Notes: generated by a model from the letters alone, not told the origin. 37,789 nt of DNA from Verrucomicrobiota bacterium (GCA_009937095.1 JAACDB010000034.1:1-37789), one strand, 5' to 3'; shown: positions 10,389-18,166, counted from the stretch's first letter. Numbers and translations: made by a program.

Positions 10389-10718
10389 ATGAAGTCTACT
10401 ATCAATCGTTGCCTCAATTACTGCTTGTACCTATGCTTTTGCCTGATGGCGGGAACGGGTCTTATGCTCGTCTATCGCCTTCCGCCCCGCAGTCGCGGCG
10501 GTGGTGGCTCGGTTCTTGGCCTGACCCGCCATGAATGGGGCGACATCCATTATTGGATTAGCTACGCCTTTGCAGCTGGCATCTTATTGCATCTTTGGAT
10601 GCACCGACAATGGCTCCTTAAGGTTGCAGTTAAGCGACATAACTGGCTCCTACTTCTGGGCCTTTTGAGCGGATGTCTGCTGATTGCAGCCCCCTTCTTT
10701 ATTCCCGTTATCAAATAA
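10389..10718 (+). CDS. Small DUF4405-like membrane protein, possible cytochrome b subunit
   Basis: A 109-residue membrane protein with three hydrophobic helices (about 8-28, 50-70 and 85-106). The segment LGLTRHEWGDIHYWISYAFA followed by LLHLWMH matches the pattern of DUF4405 and related cytochrome b561-like small proteins. In such proteins His residues on adjacent helices can bind haem, so these His are candidates here. No partner oxidoreductase is adjacent. It lies 70 bases downstream of the DapF-like gene, after a T-rich stretch, and may be separately transcribed. No Shine-Dalgarno site is visible. The function is unknown. Confidence 0.65.
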   Translation: MKSTINRCLNYCLYLCFCLMAGTGLMLVYRLPPRSRGGGGSVLGLTRHEWGDIHYWISYAFAAGILLHLWMHRQWLLKVAVKRHNWLLLLGLLSGCLLIAAPFFIPVIK

Positions 10719-10725
10719 AAGACTC

Positions 10726-10739
10726 CCCTTAAAGAAGGG
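10726..10739 (-). terminator. Weak hairpin at the DUF4405/aguA junction
   Basis: A 5-bp stem (CCCTT with AAGGG) and a 4-base loop overlap the aguA stop codon. On the minus strand it is followed shortly by an interrupted T-run (TCTTTTATTT). It could be a weak intrinsic terminator for aguA. The stem is short, so the call is tentative. Confidence 0.25.
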
Positions 10740-11757
10740 CAGGCTGGTGTTGACTGAGGCAATGCAAGGCCCCTCCCTCCCTAATGATCTCGCGGCAGTC
10801 AAAACCCAGAACCTCCCGTCCGGGATAACAATCCTTGAGGATGCCTTTCACTGTGCGTTCCAAATCTACTTGTCCATAGATTGGAAACAGAACTGCCCCA
10901 TTCAAAACCATATAATTCAAATAACTCGCCGCTAAAACTTCCCCATTTTCATAAATGGGCTTCGGCATCGGGAGGGTCTTCAGCTCGTATCCTTCTCCAT
11001 TTATTGTAGTGAAATTTTGAATACGTTTCGCATTATCGGCCAAGGCATCATAGTCCTCATGCTCCGGCGATGGAGTCTCCGCATACAATATCCCTCCCTC
11101 CCTGTACAAACGCGCCAGGTTATCAATGTGACCATCGGTATCATCACCGGCAAGCCCACGCCCCAACCATAAGACCTGCGAGACCCCCAAGCCCTTCGAC
11201 AACCGCGATTCCATCTCCGCTCTTTCCAGCATTGCTCCCCGATTGCTATTTAATAAGACCGCCTCGGTTGTAAGCAATACCCCCGCCCCATTCGATTCAA
11301 TGGCTCCTCCCTCGAGAACCAAGTCTTCGCCGAAACGAGGAATTCCTATTTTGCCTGATATCCATGCCGCGGCCGCATCATCTCTCTCAAAGGGCTCATA
11401 CTTGCCGCCCCAGGCATTGAAACGCCAGTCCGAAACTGCTAAACCCTTTCCGGCATTCGCCAAGAGAAAGAGCGGACCAAAATCACGACACCAAACATCA
11501 TCACACTCATAATCTAATAATGCTACATCCGCATCACCCAAGAGCGCCCGCAAGCCTGCCTGCGACTCTTTGGGACACATAACGCACACCTTTTCAAAAG
11601 TTGCCGCAAGGATGTACAATTCCGCCAACTGAGCTTGCACCAAAGCTAAACGCCCCGGCCACAAAACTTCACGAGTCGGCCAAGCAAACCACACCGCTGC
11701 TTGCCGTTCCCATTCTGCAGGTAGTCGGCAGTTCTTTCTAGCTGACATGCCTGTCAT
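10729..11757 (-). CDS. aguA: Agmatine deiminase
   Basis: Hydrolyses agmatine to N-carbamoylputrescine and ammonia, in the arginine-decarboxylase route to putrescine. The protein has 342 residues and belongs to the peptidyl-arginine-deiminase-like (guanidino-modifying) superfamily. The start LPAEWERQAAVWFAWP is typical. Catalytic and binding motifs are visible in order: VWCRDFGP (Asp), LEGGAIE (Glu), DDTDGHIDNLAR (His and Asp), and near the C-terminus GGALHCLS with the nucleophilic Cys. It lies downstream of aguB with a 20-base overlap, which indicates translational coupling. ATG 11748 (Met4) is an alternative start. No arginine decarboxylase gene is in the window. Confidence 0.95.
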   Translation of the reverse strand: MTGMSARKNCRLPAEWERQAAVWFAWPTREVLWPGRLALVQAQLAELYILAATFEKVCVMCPKESQAGLRALLGDADVALLDYECDDVWCRDFGPLFLLANAGKGLAVSDWRFNAWGGKYEPFERDDAAAAWISGKIGIPRFGEDLVLEGGAIESNGAGVLLTTEAVLLNSNRGAMLERAEMESRLSKGLGVSQVLWLGRGLAGDDTDGHIDNLARLYREGGILYAETPSPEHEDYDALADNAKRIQNFTTINGEGYELKTLPMPKPIYENGEVLAASYLNYMVLNGAVLFPIYGQVDLERTVKGILKDCYPGREVLGFDCREIIREGGALHCLSQHQPALL

Positions 11758-12649
11758 TCTCTCGCTCCTTTACTGCCAGAGCACGCTCAGTCAATCCGGC
11801 GTAGCTATCGATCCGGCGGTCACGAAAAAAGGGCCAGGTTTGACGCATCAACTCCAAGGCCCGCAAATCACACTCTACCGTCAAGATACAGTCTTCATCT
11901 ATCGGTGCACGCTCCATCACCTGACCATAAAAGTCCGCTACAAAACTCTGCCCCCAGAATTCAGTCTGACCCTCAATTCCGACACGATTCACCGCCGCCA
12001 AGTAGCAGCCATTCGCAATGGCATGCCCGCACTGCACCGTTTCCCAAGCATGGTGTCGCGCTGACCCCAGAGCAACTTTCTCTTCCGCCAACCAACCAAT
12101 CGCAGTTGGGTAAAAAAGGATCTCGGCCCCCGCAAGTGCCATCATGCGAGCTGCTTCAGGAAACCACTGATCCCAACAGATCAGCACTCCAATCGTTCCG
12201 TATGCAGTCTTCCAAACCGGATAACCCAAATCACCGGGGCTAAAATAAAACTTTTCCTCAAAACCAGGATCTTGCGGGATGTGCATCTTCCGATACTCAC
12301 CAAGCAACTCCCCGTCGGCATTGATGCAAACTGCGGTGTTGTGATAAATCCCAGTGGCGCGTTTTTCAAATAAAGCCGCTATCAACACCACCTTTAATTC
12401 CTGCGCGAGGGCACTCAATGCTTTGGTACTGGGTCCAGGAATCGGCTCTGCTAAATCAAAATTATTTACATTCTGATTTACGCAAAAATACGGCGTATTA
12501 AACAGCTCTTGCGTGCAAATTATCTGAGCACCCTCTGCCGCAGCGCGACGAATTTGCCCGGAGGTTGCTTCCAGACTTGCCGAGGCACTGCCGTAATCAA
12601 GCCCCTGCAAAAGCGCAATTTTGACAGTTGGATGCGTTTTCTGGGCCAT
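11738..12649 (-). CDS. aguB: N-carbamoylputrescine amidase
   Basis: Converts N-carbamoylputrescine to putrescine, carbon dioxide and ammonia, completing the pathway with AguA. The protein has 303 residues and is a nitrilase-superfamily amidase with the Glu-Lys-Cys triad: Glu in ICTQELFNTPYFC, Lys in EYRKMHIPQDPGF, and Cys in GVLICWDQWFPEAAR. The C-terminal part DRRIDSYAGLTERAL is typical of the AguB/beta-ureidopropionase branch. AAGGAA lies about twelve bases upstream of the ATG. The order aguB then aguA, with overlapping ends, makes a compact two-gene polyamine operon downstream of hisG, from which it is separated by 94 bases. Confidence 0.95.
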   Translation of the reverse strand: MAQKTHPTVKIALLQGLDYGSASASLEATSGQIRRAAAEGAQIICTQELFNTPYFCVNQNVNNFDLAEPIPGPSTKALSALAQELKVVLIAALFEKRATGIYHNTAVCINADGELLGEYRKMHIPQDPGFEEKFYFSPGDLGYPVWKTAYGTIGVLICWDQWFPEAARMMALAGAEILFYPTAIGWLAEEKVALGSARHHAWETVQCGHAIANGCYLAAVNRVGIEGQTEFWGQSFVADFYGQVMERAPIDEDCILTVECDLRALELMRQTWPFFRDRRIDSYAGLTERALAVKERENDRHVS

Positions 12650-12743
12650 TACGTTTTGATTTTCCTTATTTCCTAAAACAAATATCTGGTGCTACCCAAA
12701 GCCGACTACAAAAACACATTGAATCAACTCTACGCGCGCACAA

Positions 12744-13625
12744 CTAATATACGATTTTGTTCAGGGGATATTCCACAATGCCCTCGGCTCCATGCGCCTT
12801 CAGCTGAGGTATGATCTCACGCACAATCTTTTCATCGACAATCACGTCGATGGCAACCCATGCTTCGTCCGTCAGACGGTTGATGGTGGGGTTACGCAAA
12901 GCGGGCAACTCACTGAGGATCGCATCCAACTTTTCGCGCATGATATTCAGCTTAAGTCCCACCTTGCTGTGAGCCTCCAGAGCCGCCTGCAGAAGTAGCG
13001 CCATTTGCTCGATCTTAGCGCGTTTTTCAGGATTTTCCCAAGCGGTCTTGTTAGCAATCAAAACCGTATTAGTTTCCATGATCGTATCTACAATTCGCAA
13101 CTTATTGGCTCGCAGTGAGTTGCCCGTCTCGGTCAAATCAACAATCGCATCCACGAGATCCGGCACCTTCACTTCCGTTGCTCCCCATGAGAACTCGACC
13201 TCTGCCGTGACTGAATTAGCCCTCAAATAGTCGCGGGTGAGATTAACCACCTCCGTCGCAATGCGTTTTCCTGCCAAATCTTGAACGCTTTGAATTTTGG
13301 AAGCCTCCGGAACGGCAACGACCCATTTGGACCGACGGCGTGAGGCACGACTATATACCAAATCGCAAACCTCAACTACATCAGAACTGTTCTCACGAAC
13401 CCAGTCTTGCCCCGTGAGGCCACAGTCAAAATAGCCATGTTCTACGTAGCGACTCACCTCTTGGGCGCGAACGAAGCGCCCATCCAGCCCCGTGTCATCA
13501 AACGAGGGACGGTAAGACCTGGAGCTCTTGGTGATTTCGAAGCCTGCCTTTGCAAAAAGTCGGATGGTGGATTCTTCCAAACTCCCTTTAGGCAAACCTA
13601 ACATTACGATGTTTTTATTATCCAT
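12744..13625 (-). CDS. hisG: ATP phosphoribosyltransferase, long form
   Basis: The first step of histidine synthesis, joining ATP and phosphoribosyl pyrophosphate. The protein has 293 residues, the size of the long HisG form that works without HisZ. The periplasmic-binding-protein-like catalytic domain contains [10 protein letters not shown] at the start, [12 protein letters not shown], and [21 protein letters not shown], the PRPP-binding signature. Residues from about 215 form the ACT-like regulatory domain that usually binds histidine ([20 protein letters not shown]). No other his gene is adjacent; a HisN-like phosphatase is 20 kb away. The start is divergent from the OmpR-type regulator gene across a 230-base A/T-rich gap. 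Confidence 0.96.
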   Translation of the reverse strand: MDNKNIVMLGLPKGSLEESTIRLFAKAGFEITKSSRSYRPSFDDTGLDGRFVRAQEVSRYVEHGYFDCGLTGQDWVRENSSDVVEVCDLVYSRASRRRSKWVVAVPEASKIQSVQDLAGKRIATEVVNLTRDYLRANSVTAEVEFSWGATEVKVPDLVDAIVDLTETGNSLRANKLRIVDTIMETNTVLIANKTAWENPEKRAKIEQMALLLQAALEAHSKVGLKLNIMREKLDAILSELPALRNPTINRLTDEAWVAIDVIVDEKIVREIIPQLKAHGAEGIVEYPLNKIVY

Positions 13626-13636
13626 AGCTACCCTTA

Positions 13637-13766
13637 CATAAACCTAATATCCTTATCTGAGTCAAAGTGATAATTATTACAGTTAATAAAGTGTAAAAAA
13701 ACATTTTTTTGTTTTTAACTTGCAGGTTTATGACTTATATTCATCAATAAATGATAAGGTTTATGA
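13637..13766. repeat. Three GGTTTATG repeats in the hisG / response-regulator gap
   Basis: The 230-base divergent gap (13626-13855) holds no gene and is A/T-rich. GGTTTATGA occurs at 13725-13733 and again at 13758-13766, exactly 33 bases apart (three helical turns). An inverted copy of GGTTTATG lies at 13637-13644, near the hisG start. Direct repeats on one helix face are the usual binding mode of OmpR-family proteins, and the gene downstream encodes one. They are therefore candidate autoregulatory sites. Confidence 0.4.
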
Positions 13767-13855
13767 ACCAATACTAGCATTCAATAAAAACACACCCTAA
13801 ATTCAGGCTTTATCCTTATGCAATTCCTCAATAATGTTGTAAATAAGATGTAATT

Positions 13856-14572
13856 ATGAACAAAGAACAAACACTTAGTATTGTCATTGTGGTAAAAGAA
13901 AATTCGGTAGCAATGACCTTGGCCGACCACCTTCGCAAATCAGAGCTCAACACCTTGATATGTAACGAAGCCGACCACGCCCTTGGATTCGTTGTCGCTA
14001 AACGCGCATCGCTCATTCTTGTCGACAATGAACTTCCTAATAACGACAGTCAGCGTTTGATCGAGACCCTTAAAGAACAGGGCGACACACTACCAATCAT
14101 ATTACTGACAGCAGAAGGCAGCAATGCCCCAAGCAAAATTAATGGCGTAGATACTAGCGCTAAACCCATTGATTACGAGGCACTCACTGCTCAGATCAAA
14201 AAGACGCTAAGTACCGCGAAATCACGAAAGATTGCCTCTCGCCGCAAGCGCGCACCCCTCACAATCGAACCGTTCCGCTTTTGTGGCGGCGATATTGACC
14301 CGCAACGTATGGAGGTAACCTTTCCCTTGGGTCATGTTGAAAAAATTGGGCGCAAGGAATTAGGTATAATTGCTTACCTCCGCGATAATCCCGATACTGT
14401 AATTACTCGTGAAACCCTCATTAAGGCCATTTGGGGTGACGATGCCAATACCGAGAGCCGCTCCCTAGACCAATACATCGTAAAAGTGCGTAATCTTTAC
14501 AAACGTCACGGATTGGAATTAATACCATTTCGTACCGTTCATAGTGTTGGTTACATATACGACACCAACTAG
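13856..14572 (+). CDS. OmpR-type response regulator with degenerate receiver
   Basis: A 238-residue DNA-binding regulator. The N-terminal receiver-like domain (about 7-115) has Asp57 at the phospho-acceptor position (LILVDNELP), Thr in IILLTAEG and the conserved Lys in TSAKPID. The N-terminal acidic pair that holds magnesium is replaced by Val13-Lys14 in IVIVVKEN. The C-terminal domain (about 140-238) is an OmpR/PhoB winged helix: RKELGIIAYLRDNPDTVITRETLIKAIWGDD, then SLDQYIVKVRNLYKR and RTVHSVGYIYD. There is no histidine kinase gene nearby. The domain architecture suggests a transcription factor whose activity may not depend on normal phosphorylation. It is divergent from hisG, but a link to histidine synthesis is not shown. 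Confidence 0.87.
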   Translation: MNKEQTLSIVIVVKENSVAMTLADHLRKSELNTLICNEADHALGFVVAKRASLILVDNELPNNDSQRLIETLKEQGDTLPIILLTAEGSNAPSKINGVDTSAKPIDYEALTAQIKKTLSTAKSRKIASRRKRAPLTIEPFRFCGGDIDPQRMEVTFPLGHVEKIGRKELGIIAYLRDNPDTVITRETLIKAIWGDDANTESRSLDQYIVKVRNLYKRHGLELIPFRTVHSVGYIYDTN

Positions 14573-14615
14573 ATCTATCTCATTCAGCCCAGCCAAACAT
14601 TTCGGCAATAGGTTT

Positions 14616-14644
14616 AAAAAAACCCTATATTCGAAAATATAGGG
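14616..14644 (-). terminator. Intrinsic terminator with UUCG tetraloop
   Basis: Read on the minus strand, a perfect 9-bp stem (CCCTATATT with AATATAGGG, 14623-14644) closes a TTCG loop and is followed by seven T residues (14616-14622). This is a clear Rho-independent terminator about 30 bases after the stop of the Cys-rich protein gene. It is the most convincing terminator in the window. It lies between converging genes but has no T-run in the plus direction. Confidence 0.85.
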
Positions 14645-14673
14645 CTTGTTGGTAGAAAGCTAATGAACTTTGG

Positions 14674-14895
14674 CTAACCGCCGCAGCTGGATTTACCAGA
14701 ACCGGATGCTTTCTTGCTGCATGATTTACTGCCCTCTTTCGAGCAGGACTTCTTTTCACTACAGTCTGAACTGGAGCAAGCAGACTTTGAGCAGTCCGCA
14801 GATTTTGCATCGCCATTTCCACATGATCCGCAATGCGCGTTAGCAATTGCAGCAGCAAAAATAGAAATGATCGAGATAGCTATGTATTTTTTCAT
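14674..14895 (-). CDS. Small exported cysteine-rich protein
   Basis: A 73-residue protein. Residues 1-20 are a signal peptide (KKYIAISIISIFAAAIANA, likely cut before His21). The mature part of about 53 residues has eight cysteines in a Ser/Lys/Gly-rich, low-complexity sequence that starts HCGSCG and ends SSCGG. It has its own strong terminator just downstream, and the intact signal peptide and coding frame argue that it is a real gene rather than a shadow. The cysteines could bind metal ions or form disulfides outside the cytoplasm. I do not recognise a family. No maturation or export gene is adjacent. Confidence 0.7.
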   Translation of the reverse strand: MKKYIAISIISIFAAAIANAHCGSCGNGDAKSADCSKSACSSSDCSEKKSCSKEGSKSCSKKASGSGKSSCGG

Positions 14896-14972
14896 AATTT
14901 GTGTTTTTAAGTTCTGAAAGATCTGAAGTAAAGTAATCTTTTAACCCTACCAAACCTTACTAAATTAGAGAC

Positions 14973-15986
14973 ATGACGCCGCTTCCGTGGTTCCTTAATA
15001 ACCAGTGTCCTTTATTCCTCGCGCCGATGGCACGATTTACGGATGTAATTTTCCGTGAATTCTGTAAGGAACAGGGAGCAGACGTGATGCTGACCGAGTT
15101 TGTGCAGGCCGATGCCATCATACGCAACGACCCCAGGCTCTGGGAAACGGTCGACTTCACTGAAGCACAGCGCCCCATGGGGATTCAGATTTTTGGTTCC
15201 AACCCTGATAGCATGGGCGCGGCAGCAAAATTATTGGTTGAACGCATGTCCCCGGACTTTATTGACATCAATTTTGGCTGCCCCGCCGAACGTGTCATTT
15301 GCATGGATGCGGGTTCCTCCATGCTACGGGATCCACGCAAACTGGGCCGCGTGACCGGCGCTGTTGTGCGGGCAGTTCCCGAAACACCCGTCACAGTGAA
15401 GATTCGCACTGGATGGGACGAAAGTGCAATTGTGGCGCCCGAGGTCGGGGAAATTGTTGAGAACGAGGGGGCACGCGCAATTACTATTCACGGGCGCACC
15501 AAAGAGCAGGGCTATCGGGGCGAGGCTGACTGGAATTTAATTGCGCAAGTTGCTGCGGAGCGAAGCATTCCGGTAATCGGAAACGGCAATATCAGGGAAG
15601 CGAGTGACGTTATTCGGATCCGAAGCGAGACCCCATGCGCCGGGCTTATGATTGGGCGGGCGGCACTCGGTTATCCTCGGATATTCAGGGATATTAAACA
15701 GGTGCTTGCGACAGGCAAGTCCCCCGTTCCGCCAACAATCGCAGAACGATGGATCACCATCATTGACTACACCCGCCGCATCATGGCACGTCCTTTCCGC
15801 GAGGAGCGTCACCGTGACTTATGCTGGATGCGTCCCAAATTCATTGCCCTCACCAAGGGTATGCCTGGTTCTCGAAAAATGCGCGGCGAACTGGGCACAG
15901 TTGTGCAGATTGAAGATCTGGAAAAGGTCGCCGCGCGCCATTGCGAACGCTTTGGAGAAGCTTTTCCCGCCGGAGCATGCGCTTGA
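14973..15986 (+). CDS. tRNA-dihydrouridine synthase (Dus family)
   Basis: An FMN-dependent enzyme reducing uridine to dihydrouridine in tRNA. The protein has 337 residues with a TIM-barrel start [17 protein letters not shown], then [12 protein letters not shown] and [14 protein letters not shown] with the catalytic Cys. [29 protein letters not shown] (phosphate-binding and substrate segment) and [14 protein letters not shown] follow, all classical Dus motifs; a helical RNA-binding C-terminal domain begins near 250. It is closest in layout to DusB-type proteins, but I leave the subtype open. Much of the gene (about 15060-15700) is G-rich on the coding strand while its neighbours are C-rich, which may indicate a recent inversion or transfer. 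Confidence 0.93.
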   Translation: MTPLPWFLNNQCPLFLAPMARFTDVIFREFCKEQGADVMLTEFVQADAIIRNDPRLWETVDFTEAQRPMGIQIFGSNPDSMGAAAKLLVERMSPDFIDINFGCPAERVICMDAGSSMLRDPRKLGRVTGAVVRAVPETPVTVKIRTGWDESAIVAPEVGEIVENEGARAITIHGRTKEQGYRGEADWNLIAQVAAERSIPVIGNGNIREASDVIRIRSETPCAGLMIGRAALGYPRIFRDIKQVLATGKSPVPPTIAERWITIIDYTRRIMARPFREERHRDLCWMRPKFIALTKGMPGSRKMRGELGTVVQIEDLEKVAARHCERFGEAFPAGACA

Positions 15987-16020
15987 CACTTGTAGGCTGG
16001 ATTGACACAGCCTTGTAGGG
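15983..16020 (+). repeat. Imperfect tandem repeat between dus and efp
   Basis: TTGACAC...TTGTAGG occurs twice: TTGACACTTGTAGG at 15983-15996, and TTGACAC, four extra bases and TTGTAGG from 16002 to 16019. Both begin with a perfect -35-like hexamer, but no -10 box sits at the right distance from either. The role is unknown; it may be part of the efp promoter region. The first copy overlaps the dus stop codon. Confidence 0.3.
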
Positions 16021-16051
16021 TTCCAACCAATCAAACCTAATAGCATATAAT

Positions 16052-16609
16052 ATGGCATCACCCACCGAAGTTCGCAAAGGCAAGGTTCTCGATTACCAAG
16101 GCGCTCCACATCTTGTACTTGAAGTGCAACACCGCACCCAAGGCCGCCAGGCCGGGTTCATGCAAGTCACCATGCGAAATCTTAACACCGGCTCTTCGAC
16201 CAATACCAAGATCCGCACAACCGATAGCGTAACCATTCTTCATACCGAAACCATTAAACTGGAATTCAGCTACGTTGATGGTGACGGATATCACTTCATG
16301 GATCCTGAAAGTTTTGAGGATATTATCCTCGAAAACACTATGGTGGAGGACGCCAAAGATTTCCTCGTTGAAAACCAAATTTACAATATCCTGAGCGTGG
16401 ATGAAAAACCAATCCAAATCGAATTACCGGCCTCGATTGAAATGAAGGTCACCGAATCCGCAGAAGGCGTAAAAGGTGACACCGCTTCAAATGTCCAAAA
16501 GCCAGCAACTTTGGAAACGGGGCTAACCGTTCAGGTCCCACTTTTCATTAAAGAAGGAGAAACGATTAAGGTTAATACAACTGACCGCACCTATCAGGGG
16601 CGCGCCTAA
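16052..16609 (+). CDS. efp: Translation elongation factor P (Arg-type loop)
   Basis: EF-P relieves ribosome stalling at polyproline stretches. The protein has 185 residues with the three beta-barrel domains: KOW-like N-domain, central OB domain (TIKLEFSYVDGDGYHFMDPESFE) and C-terminal OB domain (PLFIKEGETIKVNTTDRTYQGR). The tip of the modification loop reads RTQGRQAGF, placing Arg32 where the modified Lys or Arg lies in characterised EF-Ps. Arg-type EF-Ps in proteobacteria are rhamnosylated by EarP, but no earP is visible here, so the modification is unknown. No Shine-Dalgarno site is seen; TATAAT directly abuts the ATG and cannot be its own -10 box. The stop codon interlocks with that of the convergent gene by 4 bases. 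Confidence 0.95.
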   Translation: MASPTEVRKGKVLDYQGAPHLVLEVQHRTQGRQAGFMQVTMRNLNTGSSTNTKIRTTDSVTILHTETIKLEFSYVDGDGYHFMDPESFEDIILENTMVEDAKDFLVENQIYNILSVDEKPIQIELPASIEMKVTESAEGVKGDTASNVQKPATLETGLTVQVPLFIKEGETIKVNTTDRTYQGRA

Positions 16610-17940
16610 GCGACCCGTTCTACTACGAGTTCCGGCGGATTGGGGCGTTTGGGAGCCAAGCGGTAAGCAGTCTTAAGGTATTCAAGCGCCAGTTCCATCT
16701 TGGACTCGTCGTTGTAGTGAATCATCATTAAGGGTTCACCCTGTTTCACCTGAGTGCCTACCTTCTTAATTTCAGAAACTCCAACCGCAGGGTCATATTT
16801 ACCATTCTTCTGAACTGCAAGTTTTTGAACCCCTTCGGCGATCAAACCAGCATTGATGGTATGTACATAACCGCGCTTCGGTGCGGGCAATTTACGCACG
16901 TGCTTGGCAGTGGGAAATTTATCAGGATTGTCTATCACGCTTGTGTCACCACCTTGCGCGGCGACCATATCCTTGAACTTCTGAAGCGCAGATCCGTCTT
17001 TCAAATGCTTTTGAACGGTTTGTTTAGCCGACAAGGTCGATCCGGCAACTCCCGCCAAGCGCACGATTTCCATTCCCAGTTTCAAAACCAATTCCTGCAA
17101 ATCCTCCGGGCCTTCGCCCTTGAGTAAGGCAATCGCCTCTTTCAATTCAAGCGCCGTCCCAACAGTATCACCAAGCGGTTGATTCATATCGGTCACCAAT
17201 CCCACACAGCGGCGCTTCATTGAGCGAGCAACGCGTGTAATGGTGCGCGCCAATTGCTTGGCCTGCTCCAGATCTTTGACGAATGCGCCATTACCCCACT
17301 TCACATCCACCACGAGGTAATCTGCACCCGCCGATAGCTTGCGACTGAGAACCGAGCCTGTAATTAAAGGTATGCAGGGAATCGTACCGGTCTTTAGGCG
17401 AAGATTGTACAAAATGCGTTCTACTGGTGCAATCTCCTCATCCTGTGCCGCATAGGTACAACCGATACTACTCAGCTGATCCTTGAATTCCTTAAGGTTT
17501 AATTGTGGATTAAATTTCGGAATTGCAGATAATTCATCGAGGTTACTGATCACATATTCCTCATCCACACCGTTCATGTGCGGCATGATGACGCCGCTGG
17601 CAGCCGCTAGGGGACCAAGCACCAACGAAGTTTTGTCTCCAACCCCACCAGTCGAGTATTTACCCACTTTAGGACGCGCAATCCGGTTCAAGTCCAACAC
17701 CTCCCCTGACAACATCATTTCTTCGGAAAAGACAGCCATTTCTTGGGCAGACATATTTTGAAAGAAAACCGCCATCGCCAAAGCAGATTGCTGATAGTCG
17801 GGTATTTCCTCGTCTAAAATCGAATCGACCAAATAACGGATCTCCTCATCCGTGAATTCGCCTCCATCACGTTTCTTCTCAACCAAGTAGCTGAAAGATG
17901 GTTTTATAAATTTGCGGGCGCTGATAATCTTTTTTCTCAT
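16606..17940 (-). CDS. Thymidine/pyrimidine-nucleoside phosphorylase homologue with altered signature
   Basis: A 444-residue protein of the nucleoside phosphorylase II family: N-terminal helical domain with DEEIRYLVDSILDEEIPDYQ, alpha/beta domain, and C-terminal PYNP domain from about 350. Conserved parts include GKYSTGGVGDKTSL (93-106), IPLITGSVLSRKLSAGADY, VDVKWGNGAF and GLVTDMNQPLGD. The classical signature SGRGLGHTGGTLDKLE is replaced by NGVDEEYVISNLDELS (123-138), so the phosphate-contacting Ser113 and Thr123 of E. coli DeoA both become Asn. His85 becomes Tyr95, and Lys190 appears to be Arg. Substrate preference may differ. The frame is open up to 17997, but ATG 17940 begins the recognisable domain. 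The stop interlocks with efp. Confidence 0.85.
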   Translation of the reverse strand: MRKKIISARKFIKPSFSYLVEKKRDGGEFTDEEIRYLVDSILDEEIPDYQQSALAMAVFFQNMSAQEMAVFSEEMMLSGEVLDLNRIARPKVGKYSTGGVGDKTSLVLGPLAAASGVIMPHMNGVDEEYVISNLDELSAIPKFNPQLNLKEFKDQLSSIGCTYAAQDEEIAPVERILYNLRLKTGTIPCIPLITGSVLSRKLSAGADYLVVDVKWGNGAFVKDLEQAKQLARTITRVARSMKRRCVGLVTDMNQPLGDTVGTALELKEAIALLKGEGPEDLQELVLKLGMEIVRLAGVAGSTLSAKQTVQKHLKDGSALQKFKDMVAAQGGDTSVIDNPDKFPTAKHVRKLPAPKRGYVHTINAGLIAEGVQKLAVQKNGKYDPAVGVSEIKKVGTQVKQGEPLMMIHYNDESKMELALEYLKTAYRLAPKRPNPPELVVERVA

Positions 17941-18128
17941 TTCTCTAGATGCTATGTCTCCTTTGAGGCGGGTATTGCTGCATAAGCCTGTATGCATTAG
18001 GCGATTATCGAGAGTGTTGTCGAGCCTAAAGTACTAATGAGTGTAAAATTCAACGTAAAAGAAACATAAAATAGGGTTCAATTTCCCTTCAAAAGTGAAG
18101 TCTTAACCTTAATCATCTTCTATTTTGC

Positions 18129-18153
18129 GAGCTTGACCCACCGTCTTAAGCTC
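18129..18153 (+). promoter_or_regulatory. Hairpin just upstream of argS start region
   Basis: GAGCTT (18129-18134) pairs with AAGCTC (18148-18153) across a 13-base loop, ending one base before ATG 18155. The 17998-18154 gap is otherwise A/T-rich with no further gene. A weak TTGACC (18133-18138) and TATGCT (18154-18159) pair with a 15-base spacer would put transcription start near 18166, next to ATG 18167. Both signals are weak. Confidence 0.25.
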
Positions 18154-18166
18154 TATGCTTGGCACG

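Noticed and set aside
13626-13855. Possible tRNA or small RNA in the largest gap
   Set aside because: No cloverleaf, no CCA end and no strong hairpin with a T-run is visible; the region is A/T-rich promoter-like DNA.
16046-16051. Perfect TATAAT directly before the efp ATG
   Set aside because: Transcription from it would start inside the efp coding sequence, and no -35 hexamer is at a suitable distance.
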